A stretch of DNA of 39,482 nt from Agrococcus baldri (lineage in GTDB: Bacteria > Actinomycetota > Actinomycetes > Actinomycetales > Microbacteriaceae), in the NCBI GenBank assembly GCA_007988785.1, contig BJUU01000025.1, positions 1 to 39,482 on the forward strand, written 5' to 3'. This document shows positions 1 through 7,632 of this stretch, piece by piece. The notes beneath the pieces are model-generated. The model searched no databases, was not told the origin of the DNA, and worked only from the letters and a program-made list of their open reading frames with translations. Both the position numbers and the translations under genes were made by a program. Numbering within the stretch: the first letter of the stretch is position 1; each line of letters starts with the position of its first letter.

Positions 1-484
1 CGCGCGGGCCGCGGGCGTGCGGCTGCAGCTCGAGCCGCTGCACCCGCTGTTCGTGAGCGATCGCAGCGTCATCACGACGGTGCGGCAGGCGCTGCGGGTG
101 ATCGAGGGGCTGCCGAGCGAGACCGTCGGCATCCTGGTCGATGCCTACGCGACCTTCTGGGACCCCGACCTGCACGACGCGCTGGCTGCCGCTGGTGACC
201 GCATCGCCGGCTACCAGGTGAACGACTTCGCCCTGCCGCTGCCGGCGCCCGACCCCATGCAGGGTCGGCTGCTGCCGGGCGAGGGCGTCATCGACCTGGC
301 CGGCATCACCGCCAGCATCCGGCGCGCGGGCTACAGCGACGCCGTCGAGGTCGAGGTCTTCAACGCCGAGCTCTGGGCGCTGCCGCTGGCGACCATCCTC
401 GAGCGCACGGTGCAGGCCTTCGGGGCGACCGTCGGCGCACCGAACGCTGCCGACTCGCTCGGCCTTGCAGGGCTGCCCGCATGA
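1..484 (+). CDS. Sugar phosphate isomerase/epimerase (TIM barrel), 5' truncated
   Basis: The reading frame is open from base 2, so the gene begins upstream of the window; the GTG at 17 is probably internal. The visible 160 or so residues are the C-terminal half of a xylose-isomerase-like TIM barrel (AP endonuclease 2 superfamily). Recognisable pieces are LEPLHPLF (metal-binding Glu followed by the usual PLHP), a DAYATFWDPDL segment, YQVNDFALPLP, LPGEGVIDL and the late strand VEVEVFNAELW carrying a second metal-ligand Glu. Family members interconvert keto sugars, inositol derivatives or their phosphates; the substrate cannot be read here. The stop overlaps the DUF993 start by four bases (ATGA), so the two are coupled. 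Confidence 0.85.
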   Translation, partial: ARAAGVRLQLEPLHPLFVSDRSVITTVRQALRVIEGLPSETVGILVDAYATFWDPDLHDALAAAGDRIAGYQVNDFALPLPAPDPMQGRLLPGEGVIDLAGITASIRRAGYSDAVEVEVFNAELWALPLATILERTVQAFGATVGAPNAADSLGLAGLPA

Positions 485-1650
485 GCGCCACCGCCACCAT
501 CATCGCTCTGCCCGCGGTCGACGGCTCGTTCCGCCGGGTCGAGCTGCGTGAGCCCACCGCGCTAGCGACCAGCTCGACGCCAGCGACCTCCCGAGTCGCC
601 TTCGCCGCCGGCCACGTGGTCGCCGACCCGCTGCGCTCGAGCGTCGGCAGCCCCACGCAGATCGACTGGGACGCGACCCTCGGCATCCGGCACCGCCTGT
701 GGGACCTGGGCCTCGGCATCGCCGAGAGCATGGACACCGCGCAGCGCGGCATGGGCATCGCGCCCGCCGTGGCGCTCGAGCTGGGCCGGCGCACGATCGC
801 GGAGGCCGCCGCGCGCGGCGCCGAGGTCGTGGTGGGCATCGCCACCGACGCGCTCGATGCCGGCGAGCGCGATCTGTCGGCGATCACCGACGCCTACCTC
901 GAGCAGCTGACCGAGATCGAGGGTGCCGGCGGCAGGGTCGTGCTGATGGCCAGCCGCCAGCTCGCCGCCGCGGCCGCTGGGCCCGATGACTACCTGCGCG
1001 TCTATGGCGACGTGCTGCGCGCCGCACACCGACCTGTCGTGCTGCACTGGCTGGGCGAGATGTTCGACCCGGCGCTCGCGGGCTACTGGGGCAGCACCGA
1101 TCTCGCCGCCGCCACCGAGACCGTGCACACGCTGATCGACGAGCATGCTGAGCGCATCGACGGTCTCAAGATGTCGCTGCTCGACGAGGCCCACGAGGTC
1201 GCCTTCCGCCGCCGACTGCCCTCCGGCGTGCGGCCCTACACGGGCGACGACTTCAACTACGTGCCGCTGATCGCGGGCGATGAGCTCGGCCACAGCGATG
1301 CACTGCTGGGTGCGTTCTCGGCGGTGCCGCGCTTCGCATCGGCCGCACTCGCTGCGCTCGACGCCGACGACGCCGCCGGCTTCCGCGCGATCCTCGGCCC
1401 GACCCAGGAGCTCAGCCGGCTCATCTTCGAGGCGCCCACGCAGTACTACAAGGTGGGCGTCGTGTGGCTGAGCTACCTGACTGGCTGGCAGTCGCACTTC
1501 AGGATGATCGGCGGATTCGAGACCGGCCGCAGCCTGCTGCATCTCGCGCGGGTCTTCGAGTCGGCGAACGCCATCGGGCTGTTCGAGGATCCGGAGCGAG
1601 CGGCCGCGCGCGCCTCGGGCTACTTCCGGGGTGTCGGCGTCGATGGCTGA
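481..1650 (+). CDS. DUF993 family protein (dihydrodipicolinate synthase-like)
   Basis: A 389-residue protein matching the DUF993 family, which is related to the DHDPS/aldolase class I TIM barrels. Supporting stretches are IDWDATLGIRHRLWDLGLG, AESMDTAQRGMG, VVLHWLGEMFDPALAGYWGS and a Lys-containing strand DGLKMSLLD near residue 230 that is the likely Schiff-base lysine by analogy. The start is the ATG of an ATGA overlap with the isomerase. Its stop lies inside the start of the SDR gene. Family members usually sit in sugar-catabolic operons beside isomerases and oxidoreductases, as here. The reaction is not established; a retro-aldol step is inferred from the fold. Confidence 0.85.
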   Translation: MSATATIIALPAVDGSFRRVELREPTALATSSTPATSRVAFAAGHVVADPLRSSVGSPTQIDWDATLGIRHRLWDLGLGIAESMDTAQRGMGIAPAVALELGRRTIAEAAARGAEVVVGIATDALDAGERDLSAITDAYLEQLTEIEGAGGRVVLMASRQLAAAAAGPDDYLRVYGDVLRAAHRPVVLHWLGEMFDPALAGYWGSTDLAAATETVHTLIDEHAERIDGLKMSLLDEAHEVAFRRRLPSGVRPYTGDDFNYVPLIAGDELGHSDALLGAFSAVPRFASAALAALDADDAAGFRAILGPTQELSRLIFEAPTQYYKVGVVWLSYLTGWQSHFRMIGGFETGRSLLHLARVFESANAIGLFEDPERAAARASGYFRGVGVDG

Positions 1651-2350
1651 GGCGACCGGGCTGCGCTGCCTGATCATCGGGGCCGCCTCCGGCATCGGCC
1701 GCGCGACAGCCGCCCTGCTCGCCGATCGCGGTGCTGCCGTCGTCGGGGCCGATCGCGCCTGGCCCGAGGGCGAGGTCGGCGCGCTGCTGGTCGATGTGAC
1801 GGATGCGTCGTCGGTCGAGCGCACGGTGGCCGATGCGGCGTCGCGGCTCGGCGGGCTGGATGCGGTGATCAACACAGCGGGCATCCTCGGCACCGTGCAG
1901 CCCGCGGCGGAGGAGTCGGCGGAGGAGTTCCAGCGCCTCGTCGACGTCAACCTCACGGGCGCCTTCCATGTCTCGCGCGCAACCCTGCCGGTGCTCGTCG
2001 ACTCGCCCCACGGCCGGCTGGTGCACTGCTCGTCGACTGCCGGCAAGGAGGGTGTCGCGCAGATGACCGGCTACTCGGCGAGCAAGGCGGGCGTCATGGG
2101 CCTGGTGAAGGCGTTGGCGCGCGAGTACGCCCACACCTCGGTGACGGTCAACGCGATCGCTCCGGGCAAGATCGATTCTCCGTTCGTGGGCGAGGGCACG
2201 GTCAGCGCGACCGATCTCGCGAAGATCCCGATGGGTCGGCTGGGCACCGTGGACGAGGCGGCGGAGCTGCTGGCGTTCATCGTCTCGCCCGCGTCGTCCT
2301 ACTGCACGGGAGTGATCTTCGACCTCTCCGGCGGCCGAGCAACATGGTGA
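1643..2350 (+). CDS. SDR family NAD(P)-dependent oxidoreductase
   Basis: A classical short-chain dehydrogenase/reductase of 235 residues. The nucleotide-binding motif GAASGIG is at residues 13-19, followed by the NTAG stabilising motif, the catalytic Ser in CSSTAGKEG and YSASK. The C-terminal SSYCTGVIFDLSGG is typical of the class. I chose the ATG at 1643, which overlaps the DUF993 stop by 8 bases, over the in-frame GTG at 1631, because only the former places the first strand at the usual distance from the N-terminus. It probably oxidises or reduces a sugar-acid or polyol intermediate of this operon. Confidence 0.9.
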   Translation: MAEATGLRCLIIGAASGIGRATAALLADRGAAVVGADRAWPEGEVGALLVDVTDASSVERTVADAASRLGGLDAVINTAGILGTVQPAAEESAEEFQRLVDVNLTGAFHVSRATLPVLVDSPHGRLVHCSSTAGKEGVAQMTGYSASKAGVMGLVKALAREYAHTSVTVNAIAPGKIDSPFVGEGTVSATDLAKIPMGRLGTVDEAAELLAFIVSPASSYCTGVIFDLSGGRATW

Positions 2351-3468
2351 CGCGGCCGCAGGTGCTCGTCGCGCCCGACAAGTTCAAGGGCTCGCTCACC
2401 GCCGCGGAGGCTGCTGCCGCGATGGCGGCCGGCGCGCGTGAGGCGATGCCGGATGCGGTCGTCACGTCGAGGCCCATCGCCGACGGCGGGGAGGGGAGCG
2501 TCGATGCGCTTGTGGCGGCCGGCGCCGAGCTGCGGACCGCGGTCGTCACCGACCCCTTCGGCGGGTCGACCGAGGCTCACTGGGCCGTCATGGGCGAGCG
2601 AGCGGTCATCGAGCTCGCCCAGGCATCGGGGCTGCGCTTCCGACCTTCGCCGCGGCCGGAGGATGCGCTCGCAGCAGGCACGAGGGGTGTCGGGCAGCTC
2701 CTGCGCCGCGCGCTCGACGACGGGTACCGCGACATCCTGATCGCCATCGGGGGCAGCGCGTCCACCGACGGCGGCTTCGGCGCCGCGACCGAGCTGGGGC
2801 TGCGCGTGCTGGACGCGTCCGGCCGCGAGATTCCGGCTGTGCGAGGGCTGGTCGACTGCGTGTCGATCGACGCGACGGGCGTCGATCCGCGGCTCGCGGA
2901 GTCCCGCATCGTGATCGCGACCGATGTGTCGTCGCCGCTCACGGGTCCGACGGGCGCGGCGTGCATGTTCGGGCCGCAGAAGGGCGCCGATGCTGTGGCG
3001 GTCGCGCTGCTCGAGCGGCGGCTCGGCGCCTGGGGGCGCGTGCTCGACATGCACACGAAGGCGGTGACCGCGATGCCCGGAGTCGGTGCTGCGGGCGGCT
3101 TCGCCGCACCGTTCCTCGCACTGGGCATCGCGCAGCTGGCCTCCGGGGCTGACGAGGTCGCCGCGATCCTCGGCATCGCGCAGGCCGTGAGCGAGAGCGA
3201 CATCGTGCTCATCGGCGAGGGCTCGCTCGACGAGCAGTCGCTGATGGGCAAGGAGCCGATCGCGGTGGCTCGGCTCGGCGTCGCGGCCGGTGCCCGCGTC
3301 ATCGCCGTGTGCGGGCGCAGCCTGCTGACCGCCGATCAGCTGTCGCAGGCGGGCATCGCCGCGCTGGAGTCGATCGTCGACATCGCGCCGACCGCCGAGG
3401 CAGCGTTCACCGACGCGCCCGCGCTGCTGCGCCGCGCTACCGGGATGGCGCTCCGAGCCTCGCCCTGA
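2344..3468 (+). CDS. Glycerate 2-kinase (GlxK/GarK family)
   Basis: A 374-residue glycerate kinase of the GarK/GlxK type. The N-terminus APDKFKGSLTAAEAA is the family signature, followed by RPIADGGEGS, the glycine-rich GGSASTDGGFG and GEGSLDEQSLMGKEP near residue 290. It phosphorylates D-glycerate to 2-phosphoglycerate, feeding the end product of the sugar or sugar-acid pathway into lower glycolysis. The ATG overlaps the SDR stop by 7 bases, making it the fourth coupled gene of the operon. Length agrees with the family. Confidence 0.92.
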   Translation: MVTRPQVLVAPDKFKGSLTAAEAAAAMAAGAREAMPDAVVTSRPIADGGEGSVDALVAAGAELRTAVVTDPFGGSTEAHWAVMGERAVIELAQASGLRFRPSPRPEDALAAGTRGVGQLLRRALDDGYRDILIAIGGSASTDGGFGAATELGLRVLDASGREIPAVRGLVDCVSIDATGVDPRLAESRIVIATDVSSPLTGPTGAACMFGPQKGADAVAVALLERRLGAWGRVLDMHTKAVTAMPGVGAAGGFAAPFLALGIAQLASGADEVAAILGIAQAVSESDIVLIGEGSLDEQSLMGKEPIAVARLGVAAGARVIAVCGRSLLTADQLSQAGIAALESIVDIAPTAEAAFTDAPALLRRATGMALRASP

Positions 3469-3507
3469 GCGTGTGCGCGCAGCCGCCGACCTGTGCGTGG
3501 GCGCCCC

Positions 3508-4100
3508 TCAGCCGAACGCGAGCCCCTTCGCCGGCTTGCCGGGCTCGCGCAGCTCGAACGCCCGGCGCAGGCCGGCTCGCTCCAGCATCGCCACCTGCTG
3601 CTCGAACGGCTCGCTGGTGACATAGACGACGCGCTCGAGCCGCCACGCGTCCGCGAACCAGCGCGCAGCGCGGCCAGCAGGCGCTCGTCCATCCCCGCCG
3701 CCATCCGGGGTCGACGGGCCCGGAAGTAGACGACGGCTTCGACGTCAGCCCACTCGGCATCCCCGACCGGCGTCACCGCGGCCTTCGCCAGGAACGTGGC
3801 ATCCCTGGGGAAGACGTAGACGCAGCCCAGGCAGGTCGTGCCGTCGGGGGAGAGCACCGTGTACGAGAACGCGCGCAGCGCCGCGTGGCGCTCCTCCATG
3901 TCGACGACGTCCTCCCGGTTGGCCTCCACGGTGAAGTCGTCCTCGGGCCACGTCCCCTGCTCCCACAGCCGCAGGTCGGCACGGGTGTCCATCACGGCGG
4001 CATAGTCCCGCTCGGTGTCGGCGGCCACGATGGGCCGCAGGGTGAACTCCTCGGTGCGCAGCACGGCGGGGTCGGGCTCGGTCGATGCGGTGAACGGCAC
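3508..4100 (-). pseudogene. GNAT family N-acetyltransferase, frameshifted
   Basis: Reading leftward from a GTG at 4100, with AAGGAG about 7 bases before it, a GNAT-like protein begins VPFTASTEPDP...FTLRPIVAADTERDY. It continues through SYTVLSPDGTTCLGCVYVFP to YFRARRPRMAAGMDERLLAALRA. The frame then breaks: shifting by one base at about 3659-3665 restores WFADAWRLERVVYVTSEP, then QQVAMLERAGLRRAFEL, and a natural stop at 3508-3510. The span of 593 nt is one short of a multiple of three, so a single base is missing. The break lies in a GCGCGC run, so a sequencing error is possible. If real, the truncated product would lack the last strand and helix of the fold. Confidence 0.8.
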
Positions 4101-4201
4101 CTGTCTCTCCTTCGAGCAGTGGCGGGTGAGCCTGCCGACGCTACCGGATGCTCGGGCGACGCGCTTCGCAACGATCCCGCGACCATCCGCGCAGCCTGCG
4201 T

Positions 4202-4230
4202 GTAACCACCGCCGGCGACCCGGACAATCC
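4202..4230 (+). promoter_or_regulatory. Putative ECF-type promoter of the sigma factor gene
   Basis: GTAACC (4202-4207), a 14-base spacer and GGACAATCC (4222-4230) resemble the motif found upstream of the three paralogous envelope-protein genes downstream (GTNACC-N13/14-GGACATGTC). The distal box ends 5 bases before the GTG start, so transcription from it would give an essentially leaderless mRNA, which is common in actinobacteria. The similarity suggests the sigma factor directs its own synthesis. This is inference from sequence only. Confidence 0.5.
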
Positions 4231-4235
4231 TGGAT

Positions 4236-4820
4236 GTGGACCTCGCGCAGACGGACGAGCACCTCTGGCGTGCCGTCGTGCGCGGGGACGGGGTCGCGTT
4301 CGCCGCGATCTTCGATCGTCATGGCGACCGCGTGTGGCGGCACGCATGGAGACTGATGCAGCACCGGCAGGACACCGAGGACGTCGTGGCGGCCGCCTTC
4401 GCGGAGGCATGGCGCAGCCGCAAGCGGGTGCGCATCGTCGACGCCTCGGTGCTGCCGTGGCTGCTCGCCACCACGAGCAACTGCGCGCGCAACGCCCGCC
4501 GCAGCATCCGCCGCAACGAGCGGCTCGTCGCCCACATCCCGGTGGGACCCGACGCGCCGGATGCCGCCGACGTGGCCGCCGACCGGCTCGAGCGGCTCGA
4601 CGCGGGCACCGCGGTGGCGCGGGCGCTGCGCGGGCTGCCCGAGAAGGATGCCCGACTGATCGCCCTGGTGCTGCTCGAGGAGCTGCCGCTCGCCGACGCC
4701 GCCGCCGCGATCGGCGTCAGCTACGGCGCGGCGAAGACCCGCGTGCACCGCGCGAAGGCGCGGCTGCGGGCGCAGCTCGAGGCCGACGGCGTCGAAGAGC
4801 TCGAGAGGGTGCGCGCATGA
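4236..4820 (+). CDS. RNA polymerase sigma factor, ECF (sigma-70) family
   Basis: A 194-residue ECF sigma factor. Region 2 is visible as FAAIFDRHGDRVWRHAWRL and DTEDVVAAAFAEAWR, which contains the usual D-x-E-D-(V/L)-x-Q/A-x-x-F core. Region 4 is LRGLPEKDARLIALVLLEEL followed by the helix-turn-helix AIGVSYGAAKTRVHRAKARLR. There is no SnoaL or other C-terminal extension. The GTG start has no good ribosome-binding site, which fits leaderless translation from the motif just upstream. Its stop overlaps the next ATG (ATGA), coupling it to a single-pass membrane protein that may be its anti-sigma factor. Confidence 0.93.
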   Translation: MDLAQTDEHLWRAVVRGDGVAFAAIFDRHGDRVWRHAWRLMQHRQDTEDVVAAAFAEAWRSRKRVRIVDASVLPWLLATTSNCARNARRSIRRNERLVAHIPVGPDAPDAADVAADRLERLDAGTAVARALRGLPEKDARLIALVLLEELPLADAAAAIGVSYGAAKTRVHRAKARLRAQLEADGVEELERVRA

Positions 4821-5698
4821 ACGACGAGCGGATGCCCCGGGGGCCGGGCATGGACGACGCGTTCAAGGCGCGCATGCGGCAGGGCCTGTCGACGATGGCG
4901 GTGCGCGAGCGGATGCGCGAGCGCGCCCGCACCCGGGCGATCGCCGGCGGCGCGCTCGCGGCCGTCGTGGTGGCCACCGCAGCGGTCTTCGGCATCCAGG
5001 CGCTGGGCGGCGACGCCGAGCGCGATCAGGCGGCGCCGCCGACGCCGACCGCCACCGAGACGACCCCGCCGGAGGGCTTCGAGCCGCCTCCCGCCTCGGA
5101 GGCCCCCGAGCCGATGCAGACCGGGCAGCCGGGGCCGACCCCGCCGCCGGGCTTCGAGGGCGTGGCCGCGGGCGAGCCGCAGGTGCTCGACGCCTACGAC
5201 TGCGGCGCAGCCGACACCGAGTGCGGCGACGCCGGTGCCGCCGGCGGGCCGCAGATCGAGCGGTACTTCGACGCCTACGTGCTCTGCCGCGGCAGCGGCA
5301 GTGTGCTCTACGGCGAGAGCGTCTGGATCGACTGCACCGAGCACGAGCCCGGCACCGGCTGGGCGCAGCTGCGCGTGCCCGACGTGGTCGGCGACGGCGA
5401 TCCGCAGTTCACCGCGACGGGCGACTTCGACGGCGAGCTCGCCACCGTCGACGCCGGCCGGGCGCCCGCGGGCGGCACGGGGGCCGAGCGCGTGACCGCC
5501 TACCTCGACTGCAACGGCTTCGGCCGCGAGCGCGTCACCGTCGGCGGCACCGTGTTCGACTGCGGGCAGGGCGGCGACCTGGTGGTCGAGCAGTTCGGCG
5601 CCTGGGGCGTGCCCGTCGCGCCCGGCAGCTTCGCCCCCGCGATCACGGTCGAGGGCGGCGAGGCGCCGGTGATCGTGCGCTGGCTGGAGGAGCGATGA
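4817..5698 (+). CDS. Single-pass membrane protein with paired-Cys repeats; candidate anti-sigma factor
   Basis: A 293-residue protein, not matching a family I can name. A basic cytoplasmic part (about residues 1-40, with KARMRQGLSTMAVRERMRER) precedes one transmembrane helix at about 41-63. A Pro/Thr/Glu-rich linker and an extracytoplasmic domain follow. That domain has two similar units, FDAYVLCRG...WIDC and VTAYLDCNG...FDC, each with a Cys pair about 16-17 residues apart, suggesting disulphide-bonded strands. No HxxxCxxC zinc anti-sigma motif is present. The position directly after and overlapping the sigma gene, and the topology, make an anti-sigma role likely but unproven. The in-frame extension upstream to 4148 is a shadow across the sigma gene. 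Confidence 0.8.
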   Translation: MNDERMPRGPGMDDAFKARMRQGLSTMAVRERMRERARTRAIAGGALAAVVVATAAVFGIQALGGDAERDQAAPPTPTATETTPPEGFEPPPASEAPEPMQTGQPGPTPPPGFEGVAAGEPQVLDAYDCGAADTECGDAGAAGGPQIERYFDAYVLCRGSGSVLYGESVWIDCTEHEPGTGWAQLRVPDVVGDGDPQFTATGDFDGELATVDAGRAPAGGTGAERVTAYLDCNGFGRERVTVGGTVFDCGQGGDLVVEQFGAWGVPVAPGSFAPAITVEGGEAPVIVRWLEER

Positions 5699-6498
5699 GG
5701 CGAGCAGAGGGGCGGGGGCGGATGCGGCAGGCCGCCGGGTGCGCGGCCGCGGCAGCGCTCGTGCTGCTCGTGACCGCGTGCGGGCAGCCCGGCGCGCTGG
5801 CGCCGACGGCCTCGCCGGCCGGGCCGCAGGGATCCGCGACGGCGCCCGCGTCGCCGCCCGACGCATCCGCCGACCCCTCGGCAGCCGCGACGCCGGCGCC
5901 GAGCGAGACCGCGCCGACCGAGACCACCCCTGTCGATTCCACCCCGGCGACCGTCGCCCCGCCCCGCGACCGCACCCCGCCACCCGCGATCGGGCTGCCC
6001 GACCCCGGCATCGAGCCGCAGCGGCTGCCGATCCAGGGCGCCGCGCCGGTGCCGCGGCAGCGCTTCGACCTCTACGTGCTGTGCCGCGACGAGGTCACCG
6101 TCTGGAGCGACGCGGCCGGGCAGGCGTCGAGCGAGTTCGCCTGCGAGCAGCCGGGGGAGTTGATCGTGCAGGCCGCGCTGGACGGCGGCTTCGGCGGCAT
6201 CGCGAGCGTGCCGGAGGCCGATGTCGCGGCGCCCGTCCTGTGGCTCGTGCCGCAGGGCGAGCCGCTGCCGCCCGCGGCACGGCAGCAGCTCGCCGACGCG
6301 CTCGCCGGCGTCGAGGCGCTCGCGGCCGAGGTGCGCTGCGGCGAGGGCGCCGGCACGGTCACCGTCGGCCAGGGCAGCGCCACCTGCTCCGGCGGATCCG
6401 GCGGCCGGGAGCTGCCGCTCGTGACCGTCGACACGGCGCTCGCGACGATCGGCTACGACGGCGGCTTCGACGGCCGCGTCGTGCTGCTGACTTCGTGA
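5695..6498 (+). CDS. Secreted lipoprotein with paired-Cys repeats
   Basis: A 267-residue predicted lipoprotein: Arg-rich N-terminus, hydrophobic core ALVLLVTACG with the lipobox Cys at residue 29, then a long Ala/Pro/Thr linker that would span the wall. The mature domain contains FDLYVLCRD...FACEQ and AAEVRCGEG...ATCSGG, clearly related to the two Cys-pair units in the preceding membrane protein. The ATG overlaps the previous stop (ATGA), so sigma factor, membrane protein and lipoprotein form one translational operon. Function unknown; sharing an outside domain with the putative anti-sigma factor suggests it takes part in sensing. Confidence 0.82.
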   Translation: MRRAEGRGRMRQAAGCAAAAALVLLVTACGQPGALAPTASPAGPQGSATAPASPPDASADPSAAATPAPSETAPTETTPVDSTPATVAPPRDRTPPPAIGLPDPGIEPQRLPIQGAAPVPRQRFDLYVLCRDEVTVWSDAAGQASSEFACEQPGELIVQAALDGGFGGIASVPEADVAAPVLWLVPQGEPLPPAARQQLADALAGVEALAAEVRCGEGAGTVTVGQGSATCSGGSGGRELPLVTVDTALATIGYDGGFDGRVVLLTS

Positions 6499-6517
6499 CC
6501 GGATCGTGACCTCGGAG

Positions 6518-6551
6518 TGTGACCTGCCCCGGCATGCTGGACATGTCGGGG
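6518..6551 (+). promoter_or_regulatory. Regulon motif GTGACC-N14-GGACATGTC upstream of lipoprotein 1
   Basis: TGTGACC at 6518-6524, 14 bases, then GGACATGTC at 6539-6547 followed by GGGG. The last base of the box is 41 nt before the ATG at 6588, the same distance as in the two sibling genes. Two more GTGACC copies lie just upstream at 6495 and 6506. The core GACATGTC is a perfect 8-bp palindrome, so binding by a dimeric regulator instead of a sigma factor remains possible. Confidence 0.6.
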
Positions 6552-6587
6552 TGCACGGGGAGGTGCCCCTGCCGAAGGGACATCGCG

Positions 6588-7478
6588 ATGCACGCATCGA
6601 TCCGCCGCACGACGACCGCCCTGGCCGCCCTGGCCGCCGCAACGCTCCTCGTCGCGTGCGCGCAATCCGCGCCGCAGCAGACCCCCGCGGCACCGTCGGC
6701 AGCCGCCACGAGCGCCTCGGCGCCCGCGCCTGACGCCGGCCCCGGCACGACGCCCGATGCGACGACGGATGCGGTGCCCACCCGGGTGGCCACCGTGACG
6801 GGGCCGGACGCGGAGCCCGCGAGCCCGGCATCCGTCGCACCGCGCACGGAGGAGGACGCGAGCCCGCCGCCGCAAGCCAGCGAGGCGCCCGCCGAGGAGC
6901 CCGGGCCGGTGGAGCAGCGGCCCGCGCCGATGCCGGTGCATCCCGGCGCGTTCACGACGCAGTACGGCTCCGCCTCGTTCACGATGCCGGCAGGCTGGAG
7001 CGGCACCGACCGCAGCTGGAGCGTGCCCGACCCCGACACCGGCAGCCCCACCTGGATCAACATCGTCGAGCTCGATGGGCCGGGCGTGCGCCTCAGCTAC
7101 CTCGACACCCCGCAGTTCGGCGGCAGCTGGAGCTTCGACCCCGAGCGCTGGCAGGGCGTGGATGCGCGGCCGGTGGGGGACGACGACCTCGCGCAGGCGT
7201 TCTGGACCGTCGAGCACGACCGCTACGTGCCGCGCGTCGCGCTCACCTTCCTGGAGGCGCCGAACGACTGGGGCTTCGAGGAGGGCGCGGTGCGCTCGCC
7301 GGTGTGGTTCGGCGACAGCGCGAGCAACTACCGCTTCGAGGCGGCGTTCGACGAGCGGCCCTCGTTCGCCAGCGAGGCCGAGGCGGTCGAGTTCCTGCAG
7401 TCGCCGGTGGCCGTCGCCGCCCTCGAGGCGATCGCGAGCATCGAGCTGACGGGCATCGACGGGCACACGATGCCCTGA
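6588..7478 (+). CDS. Envelope lipoprotein, tandem paralogue 1
   Basis: A 296-residue lipoprotein with lipobox LLVAC (Cys about residue 24) and a long Ala/Pro/Thr/Glu linker. The mature domain begins FTTQYGSASFTMPAGWSG and ends with FASEAEAVEFLQ...GHTMP. I chose the ATG at 6588, preceded by AAGGGA, instead of the upstream in-frame ATG at 6519, because 6519 lies inside the promoter-like motif and adds a non-signal-like segment. It belongs to the same family as the next two genes; the xxPAGWS strand recalls the PsbP/LpqN-like fold of actinobacterial lipoproteins, which is a tentative link. Function unknown. Confidence 0.85.
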   Translation: MHASIRRTTTALAALAAATLLVACAQSAPQQTPAAPSAAATSASAPAPDAGPGTTPDATTDAVPTRVATVTGPDAEPASPASVAPRTEEDASPPPQASEAPAEEPGPVEQRPAPMPVHPGAFTTQYGSASFTMPAGWSGTDRSWSVPDPDTGSPTWINIVELDGPGVRLSYLDTPQFGGSWSFDPERWQGVDARPVGDDDLAQAFWTVEHDRYVPRVALTFLEAPNDWGFEEGAVRSPVWFGDSASNYRFEAAFDERPSFASEAEAVEFLQSPVAVAALEAIASIELTGIDGHTMP

Positions 7479-7563
7479 CCGCTGACCCCACGGACCACGG
7501 GTGCCTCGCGGAACACCGCGGGGCATTCGTCTGCGTGCGGCGCACCGGGCGCGACACGCCGGG

Positions 7564-7598
7564 TGTCACCCGCCGCGCCCGCCGGACATGTCAGGGGG
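7564..7598 (+). promoter_or_regulatory. Regulon motif GTCACC-N13-GGACATGTC upstream of paralogue 2
   Basis: TGTCACC at 7564-7570, 13 bases, GGACATGTC at 7584-7592 followed by AGGGGGAGCGGGG. The box ends 41 nt before the ATG at 7633. The G-rich tail after the box resembles that of the other two copies. Confidence 0.6.
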
Positions 7599-7632
7599 AG
7601 CGGGGAGACCCGCGGATGCGAAGGAGGATCCG

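Noticed and set aside
4148-4816. Upstream extension of the membrane protein gene
   Set aside because: The extension reads out of frame through the ECF sigma gene; the ATGA overlap at 4817 is the natural start.
4721-5983. 420-codon minus-strand open frame across the sigma operon
   Set aside because: Low-complexity Arg/Ala/Gly translation opposite genes with signal peptides and recognisable domains.
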